This document shows, piece after piece, positions 5,932-10,286 of a DNA stretch of 10,286 nucleotides. The stretch is taken from contig JAPLJU010000175.1 of NCBI GenBank assembly GCA_026388445.1, positions 1 to 10,286 of the forward strand, read 5' to 3'. The DNA comes from Deltaproteobacteria bacterium. GTDB lineage: Bacteria > Desulfobacterota > Syntrophia > Syntrophales > UBA2192. Position numbers and translations under genes: made by a program. The notes under the pieces are model-generated. The model saw only the letters and a program-made list of their open reading frames with translations, ran no database searches and was not told the origin of the DNA. The first letter of the stretch is position 1; every line of letters starts with the position of its first letter.

Positions 5932-7149
5932 ATGGCTGACGAAGACCTCTCAAAATTGAAGATTGACAGAGTCCGGAAGACTTTCAAGCTGTCGGGGCAG
6001 TGGAAGCGTTACCGGTGGGTCATTGCGGGTGTACTGGCCATTGTGGTCGGTATTCTTCTCTTTCGGGGTGTCTTTTCGCCGACCGTGAAGGTTGAGGTAG
6101 CTACGGTGTCCCGCTATTATCCGTCACAGGCCTTCACGCAGCTCAATGCAAGCGGCTACGTCGTCGCTCAGCGAAAGGCCGCCGTGGCGTCCAAGATCAC
6201 AAGCCGGCTGTTGGAGATCACCGTCGAGGAAGGAAGCCGGGTCAGGAAAGGGGATGTCATCGCGAGACTCGAGGGGGAAGACGCCATCGCGGCGAGGGAC
6301 CAGGCGCAGGCCAACCTGACGGTGGCCCGCTACAATCTCGAACAGGCGAAGGCGGAGCTCGAGGATGCTGCCGTATCCTTCCAGCGTGAGAAGGATCTCC
6401 TCGCCCGGGAGTTTACCTCGAAGGCGCAGTTTGATTCGGCCGAAGCCCGCCATAAGAAAGCCCAGGCTGCTGCAGCCGGATCCGAGGCCGCCGTGAAGGC
6501 CGCACAGGCGGCTCTCCAGGGTGCCTACGTCAACCTCGAATATACCCTCATCCGGGCCCCCTTCGATGCCGTTGTCCTCACCAAAGACGCCGATGTGGGC
6601 GATATCATCACCCCCCTGGGTGCCGCGGCGAATGCCAAGGCCGCCGTTGTGACCATCGCGGACATGGCATCGCTGCAGGTGGAGGCCGATGTCTCGGAAT
6701 CCAACCTCGGTCTCGTCAAGCAGGGTCAACCCTGCGAGGTCCACCTGGATGCCATGCCCGACAGCCGTTTTCGCGGCATCGTTCATGCGATCGTGCCCAC
6801 CGTGGACCGGACCAAGGCGACGATCATGGTGAAGGTCCGCCTCCTGGATAAGAATCCGAACATCCTCCCCGAGATGAGTGCCAAAGTGGCATTCCTTTCG
6901 AAAGCCATGAACGACGACGAGCAGAAACCCCTTCTTGCCGTCAACCGCTCGTCGCTTGTCAGCCGGGACGGGCAGACGATCGTCTTTCTTGTCAAGAGCA
7001 ACCGGGTTGAAGAGATACCCGTGCGGCTGGGGCGGGAATTCGGGGAAATGGTGGAGGTCCTGGAGGGCGTCAAGCAGGGAGATCGTATCGTCCTCAATCC
7101 TTCGAAGAGGCTTCGGGATGGATCGAAGGTAAAGCTTCCGGAGGGTTGA
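5932..7149 (+). CDS. MacA/HlyD-type periplasmic adaptor subunit of an ABC exporter
   Basis: A 405-residue membrane fusion protein. An N-terminal cytoplasmic stretch (1-28, basic near the membrane) leads to one transmembrane helix (about 29-47, WVIAGVLAIVVGILLF). There is no cleavable signal peptide or lipobox, so it is anchored in the inner membrane. Then follow the first lipoyl half (about 74-113, with GSRVRKGDVIARLEG), a long Ala/Glu/Gln-rich alpha-helical hairpin (about 115-200), the second lipoyl half (about 203-245, YTLIRAPFDAVV), beta-barrel and membrane-proximal domains to the end. By family, it binds the permease in the inner membrane and contacts an outer-membrane channel through the hairpin tip. 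GAGG lies 10 bases before the ATG. It is the first gene of a four-gene operon; its stop is two bases before the ATPase start. The transported substrate is unknown. Confidence 0.92.
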   Translation: MADEDLSKLKIDRVRKTFKLSGQWKRYRWVIAGVLAIVVGILLFRGVFSPTVKVEVATVSRYYPSQAFTQLNASGYVVAQRKAAVASKITSRLLEITVEEGSRVRKGDVIARLEGEDAIAARDQAQANLTVARYNLEQAKAELEDAAVSFQREKDLLAREFTSKAQFDSAEARHKKAQAAAAGSEAAVKAAQAALQGAYVNLEYTLIRAPFDAVVLTKDADVGDIITPLGAAANAKAAVVTIADMASLQVEADVSESNLGLVKQGQPCEVHLDAMPDSRFRGIVHAIVPTVDRTKATIMVKVRLLDKNPNILPEMSAKVAFLSKAMNDDEQKPLLAVNRSSLVSRDGQTIVFLVKSNRVEEIPVRLGREFGEMVEVLEGVKQGDRIVLNPSKRLRDGSKVKLPEG

Positions 7150-7151
7150 TC

Positions 7152-7856
7152 ATGGCCGAGAAAGAACCCATCGTTGAGGTCAGGAATCTCCACAAGTCCT
7201 ACCGGCGCGGCAATTACATTGTCCCGGTCCTGGAAAATATTTCCTTTGATATTCAGGATGGGGAATTTCTCGCTCTCATGGGCCCTTCCGGTTCCGGAAA
7301 AAGTACCCTCCTGAACCTCATTGCCGGCATCGACGCGGCCGACCGCGGCACGATCAAGGTGGGCGGTGTTGATATCACCACGCTCGACGAGACAGAACTT
7401 GCCGCCTGGCGTGCCACCCATGTGGGCTTTATCTTCCAGTTCTACAATCTCATCCCTGTGCTCACGGCCTTCGAGAACGTGGCCCTCCCCCTGCATCTGA
7501 CGGGACTTTCCAGGGCGGAGCAGCGGGAACACGTGGAAATGACCCTCCGGCTCGTGAACCTGTCTCATCGCATGAGCCATTACCCCAAAGAGCTTTCCGG
7601 CGGGGAGCAGCAGCGCGTGGCCATTGCCCGGGCCATTGTCACGGACCCTGCGATCCTGGTGGCCGATGAGCCTACGGGTGATCTGGACCGGGTCTCTGCC
7701 GGGGAAGTCCTCGATCTCATGGAAAGGCTGAACCGGGAGCTGGGAAGAACGATCATTATGGTAACCCATGATCCCAGGGCCGCTCAGCATGCCCGTGTTT
7801 TGAGACACCTCGACAAAGGGGTTCTGAACAATGTTCATCCTCAAGATCCTCTATAG
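7152..7856 (+). CDS. ABC exporter ATPase, LolD/MacB class
   Basis: A 234-residue cytoplasmic nucleotide-binding subunit. It has Walker A GPSGSGKST (44-52), the Q-loop Gln Q96 in FIFQFYNL, signature LSGGEQQ (148-154), Walker B ILVADEP (168-174), D-loop residues near GDLD (176-179) and switch His H206. All catalytic residues are present. The FQFYNLIPVLTAFENV segment is typical of the LolD/MacB/FtsE branch that works with FtsX-type permeases. The ATG at 7152 has GGAGG seven bases upstream; a TTG six bases earlier overlaps the adaptor's stop and is not needed. The end of the gene overlaps the first permease by 26 bases, so the two are probably translationally coupled and made together. Confidence 0.95.
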   Translation: MAEKEPIVEVRNLHKSYRRGNYIVPVLENISFDIQDGEFLALMGPSGSGKSTLLNLIAGIDAADRGTIKVGGVDITTLDETELAAWRATHVGFIFQFYNLIPVLTAFENVALPLHLTGLSRAEQREHVEMTLRLVNLSHRMSHYPKELSGGEQQRVAIARAIVTDPAILVADEPTGDLDRVSAGEVLDLMERLNRELGRTIIMVTHDPRAAQHARVLRHLDKGVLNNVHPQDPL

Positions 7857-8988
7857 AAACGCCTTTCGCAACAAGCTCCGCACGGGACTCACGGTTCTCG
7901 GGATTACGGTTGCCATCCTCGCCTTTGGGCTTCTTCGAACCCTTGTCGATGCTTGGTACGCCGGTGTCGAGGCCGCGTCGGCTGTTCGCCTGGTAACCCG
8001 GAATTCTATCTCGCTCGTCTTCCCACTGCCGATTGCCTACAAGGATAAGATCCGGCAGGTGCCGGGCGTCAAGATCGTTTCCTGGGGAAACTGGTTCGGC
8101 GGCATTTACATCGAAGAGAAGAACTTTTTTCCCAATTTTGCCGTTGAACCCCGGAGCTACCTGGAGCTTTATCCGGAATACATCCTCTCCGAGAATCAGA
8201 GGCTCACCTTCTACCGCGACCGCAGAGGGTTTGTGGCCGGAAAAAAAATTGCGGGGAAGTTCGGCTGGAAGATCGGGGATACGGTCACCCTGAAGGGGAC
8301 CATCTACCCCGGGGAATGGGATTTCGTCCTTCGGGGCATTTACCGGGGTAAGGATGATACCATCGACGAAACACAATTTTTCTTCCACTGGGATTACCTC
8401 AATGAAACCATGAAAAAAACGGTCCCGCGACGGGCCGACCAGGTGGGTTTCTATCTGATCGGTGTGCAGAGCCCCGATCTGGCAACGACGGTGGCCGTGT
8501 CGATCGACCAGCTGTTCAAGAACTCTCTTGCGGAGACCCTGACGGAGACCGAGAGGGCCTTTAACCTGGGGTTCGTTGCCATGACGGAGGCGATCGTGAC
8601 GGCCATCCAGATCGTGTCGCTTCTGGTCATTGTGATCATCATGGCCGTCGTGGCCAACACCATGGCCATGACCACAAGGGAACGGATCGGTGAGTATGCG
8701 ATTCTGAAGACCCTGGGGTTCGGCCGGGTACATATCACCTCCCTCATCTTCGGGGAGTCCCTTGTGATCACGATCCTGGGCTGTCTCGCGGGTATCGCTC
8801 TCACCTTTCCGGCCGTGACGATCGTCCATCACGAGTTGGGGACCTACTTCCCCATCTTCAAGGTGGAAAGGGAAACCCTCTATCTCGACTTCGCTGCAGC
8901 CCTGGTCTTGGCCATCTCCTCGGCCATCATTCCGACCAGGCAGGCCATCCGGATCCGCATTGCCGAAGGCCTGAGGAGGATCGGTTGA
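7831..8988 (+). CDS. FtsX/MacB-type permease, first subunit
   Basis: A 385-residue inner-membrane permease with the four-helix plan of the MacB/LolC family. TM1 lies at about 17-37, a large extracytoplasmic domain at about 40-250, and TM2-TM4 at about 256-278, 303-330 and 350-370. The conserved FtsX-domain motif ANTMAMTTRERIGEYAILKTLGF begins at residue 275, at the TM2 end and cytoplasmic loop that docks on the ATPase. It ends with the usual PTRQAIRIRIAEGLRR. The start overlaps the ATPase gene by 26 bases. AAAGGGG lies nine bases before the ATG, a moderate site. It shares the fold with the next gene but little sequence, so the pair likely forms a heterodimer as in LolC/LolE. Confidence 0.92.
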   Translation: MFILKILYRNAFRNKLRTGLTVLGITVAILAFGLLRTLVDAWYAGVEAASAVRLVTRNSISLVFPLPIAYKDKIRQVPGVKIVSWGNWFGGIYIEEKNFFPNFAVEPRSYLELYPEYILSENQRLTFYRDRRGFVAGKKIAGKFGWKIGDTVTLKGTIYPGEWDFVLRGIYRGKDDTIDETQFFFHWDYLNETMKKTVPRRADQVGFYLIGVQSPDLATTVAVSIDQLFKNSLAETLTETERAFNLGFVAMTEAIVTAIQIVSLLVIVIIMAVVANTMAMTTRERIGEYAILKTLGFGRVHITSLIFGESLVITILGCLAGIALTFPAVTIVHHELGTYFPIFKVERETLYLDFAAALVLAISSAIIPTRQAIRIRIAEGLRRIG

Positions 8989-10154
8989 TGGCGGTCCCTT
9001 TCTCTTACAGTTTCCGCAATCTCCTGAGAAGACGGGTCACCACGACCCTGACGGCGACGGGCATGGCGCTCGTCGTCTTTGTCTTCGCTTCCGTTCTGAT
9101 GCTCGCCGAGGGCCTCCAGCAAACCCTGGTGGAGACAGGCTCCTATGAAAACGTCATCGTCGTCCGGAAGGGTTCGACATCGGAGGTGGTCAGTGGTGTG
9201 GAGCGTGAAAAGGCCGCCGTCGTGGAGACACAGCCGGAGGTCGCCAATGGCCCTCAGGGACGGAAATTCGCCGCCCGGGAACTCGTGGTCCTCATCGCCC
9301 TGCCGAAGCGCGGAACCGGTCAGCCCTCGAATGTGACCATCCGGGGGATCGGCGAAAATTCCCTGGCCCTCCGGCCGCAGGTGCGGATCGCGGAGGGGAG
9401 AACACCCCGGCTGGGGTCGCGGGAGGTCATGGTGGGATTGAGCATCGCCAAGCGTTTCCAGGGGACGGGCATCAACGAAAAGCTGTGCTGTGGCATGCAG
9501 GAGTGGACCATCGTGGGTATATTCGATGCGGGGAATACCGGTTTCAATTCCGAGATCTGGGGCGATGCCGATCAGCTCATGCAGGCCTTCCGCAGGCCGG
9601 TCTATTCCCTGGTCATCTTCAAATTGCGGGACTCCTCGGAGTTCGAGGCCGTGACGGCAAGGATCGACGGAGATCCGCGGCTGTCGCTGGAGGCAAAGCG
9701 GGAAAATTTCTATTATGCCGAGCAATCAAAGGCGATGGCTAAATTTCTCCGCATCCTGGGACTTTCTCTCACGAGCATCTTCTCCATCGGTGCCGTCATC
9801 GGAGCGATGATCACCATGTACTCGGCCGTGGCCAACCGCACGAGCGAAATCGGAACACTCCGGGCCCTGGGTTACCAGCGAAGGAACATCCTGGCGGCCT
9901 TTCTCGTGGAAGCGCTGCTTCTGGGTTTCTTTGGTGGTGTGACCGGGATTTTCTTTGCCTCTTTCATGCAGCTCATCACCGTTTCCACCATGAATTTTCA
10001 GACCTTTGCGGAGCTTGCCTTCAGATTCACCCTCTCGCCGGCCATTGTCGCCCAGTCGATGGCCTTTGCTTTCGTCATGGGTCTCGTGGGGGGAGTGCTG
10101 CCTGCGCTACGGGCGTCGAGGATGAATATCGTCGAGTCGCTGCGAGCCGCTTAA
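8988..10154 (+). CDS. FtsX/MacB-type permease, second subunit
   Basis: A 388-residue inner-membrane permease with TM1 at about 19-40, an extracytoplasmic domain at about 42-250, and three further helices at about 258-282, 302-332 and 352-376. SAVANRTSEIGTLRALGY (279-296) is the FtsX-domain coupling motif, and the end (LPALRASRMNIVESLRAA) is typical and complete. The ATG overlaps the stop of the first permease by one base (TGATG), with AGGAGG eight bases upstream, so translation should be coupled. The preceding in-frame TTG is not preferred. A Cys-Cys pair (167-168) lies in the extracytoplasmic domain, where it could form or exchange a disulfide. No terminator follows within the window; the next sequence is AT-rich and leads into a mobile element. 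Confidence 0.92.
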   Translation: MAVPFSYSFRNLLRRRVTTTLTATGMALVVFVFASVLMLAEGLQQTLVETGSYENVIVVRKGSTSEVVSGVEREKAAVVETQPEVANGPQGRKFAARELVVLIALPKRGTGQPSNVTIRGIGENSLALRPQVRIAEGRTPRLGSREVMVGLSIAKRFQGTGINEKLCCGMQEWTIVGIFDAGNTGFNSEIWGDADQLMQAFRRPVYSLVIFKLRDSSEFEAVTARIDGDPRLSLEAKRENFYYAEQSKAMAKFLRILGLSLTSIFSIGAVIGAMITMYSAVANRTSEIGTLRALGYQRRNILAAFLVEALLLGFFGGVTGIFFASFMQLITVSTMNFQTFAELAFRFTLSPAIVAQSMAFAFVMGLVGGVLPALRASRMNIVESLRAA

Positions 10155-10214
10155 GGGGCTGTTATAAAAAAGTGGTGAGTGATTAGCAACTGTGTTTCGA
10201 GTCAAGATATTTAA
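10155..10214. other. Junction between exporter operon and insertion element
   Basis: Sixty AT-rich bases separate the stop of the second permease from the stop of the minus-strand transposase fragment. An IS end must lie within it if the fragment is correctly read, but no inverted repeat identifies it, as expected for IS110-type elements, which often lack terminal repeats. No terminator for the exporter operon was found. Confidence 0.4.
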
Positions 10215-10286
10215 CTAAGCATATTTCCAGCACGTGTTGTTTTTGATCATCGTATTGAGGGTGATCAGGATCTTTCTCATACAGGC
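10215..10286 (-). CDS. IS110-family transposase, C-terminal end (partial)
   Basis: The last 23 codons of a minus-strand gene that enters from the right edge and ends at TAG (10215-10217). The residues CMRKILITLNTMIKN followed by TCW match the C-terminal pattern M-R-K-[LI]-L-x-x-L-N-x-M-[LIV]-[KR]-x-x-x-x-W of IS110/IS1111 transposases (DEDD RuvC-like plus a Ser-containing second domain). The catalytic parts are outside the window, so completeness and activity cannot be judged. The change to AT-rich composition supports a separate origin from the exporter operon. The call rests on a short stretch. Confidence 0.55.
   Translation of the reverse strand, partial: ACMRKILITLNTMIKNNTCWKYA

Noticed and set aside
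6783..8832. Two long minus-strand open frames (353 and 358 codons) opposite the exporter genes
   Set aside because: They are antisense shadows of genes with complete ABC and permease motifs; their His/Arg/Asp-rich translations look non-coding.
122..10179. AGTGGTGAG shared by both AT-rich edges (122-130 and 10171-10179)
   Set aside because: Nine bases are too short to claim a repeat or matching insertion ends, and the flanks do not match.
1..10286. CRISPR arrays, tRNA or rRNA genes
   Set aside because: No regularly spaced repeats of CRISPR length, no GGTTCGA-type T-loop in a cloverleaf context and no rRNA-like sequence were seen.

Overview
The window looks like a chromosomal stretch from a Gram-negative bacterium with fairly high GC. 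A syntrophic or sulfate-reducing delta-proteobacterium (Desulfobacterota) is the best guess. The grounds are the gene style, the GH57 plus glycogen-synthase fusion and the adaptor/ABC exporter. This is inference; no rRNA or other marker gene is present to confirm it.

Left part, minus strand (216-3666): a two-gene unit reads leftward. A transglutaminase-like cysteine-protease-fold protein (2965-3666) is followed 46 bases later by a 900-residue two-domain enzyme (216-2918). That enzyme joins an MJ1611-type GH57 glycosidase to a complete GT5-type glycogen synthase. The unit ends at a hairpin terminator (175-208) with T-runs on both sides, so it can stop transcription in both directions. Bases 1-178 hold no gene I can support.

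Middle (3667-4262): a gap of about 600 bases without a convincing protein gene. It holds a perfect 7-bp hairpin (3871-3888) and a plus-strand intrinsic terminator (4201-4234) that serves no visible plus-strand protein gene. Nested complementary segments upstream of that terminator suggest an independent small structured RNA (about 4057-4234).

Middle, minus strand (4263-5553): a small antibiotic-biosynthesis-monooxygenase-fold (ABM) protein and a metallo-beta-lactamase-fold hydrolase form a short operon. It has a good sigma70-like promoter (5627-5656). Two exact 12-base direct repeats (5693-5720), 16 bases apart, lie upstream of the promoter.

Right part, plus strand (5932-10154): a tightly packed four-gene exporter operon encodes a membrane-anchored MacA/HlyD-type adaptor, a LolD/MacB-class ATPase, and two different four-TM FtsX/MacB-type permeases. 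Short overlaps and good Shine-Dalgarno sites suggest translational coupling. The ATPase probably energises a heterodimeric permease pair, and the adaptor bridges the periplasm. No outer-membrane channel gene is visible. A 13-base palindrome sits in the spacer of a candidate promoter for this operon.

Right edge (10155-10286): base composition turns AT-richer. A minus-strand frame running off the window looks like the C-terminus of an IS110-family transposase, so a mobile element borders the exporter operon just past its last stop codon.
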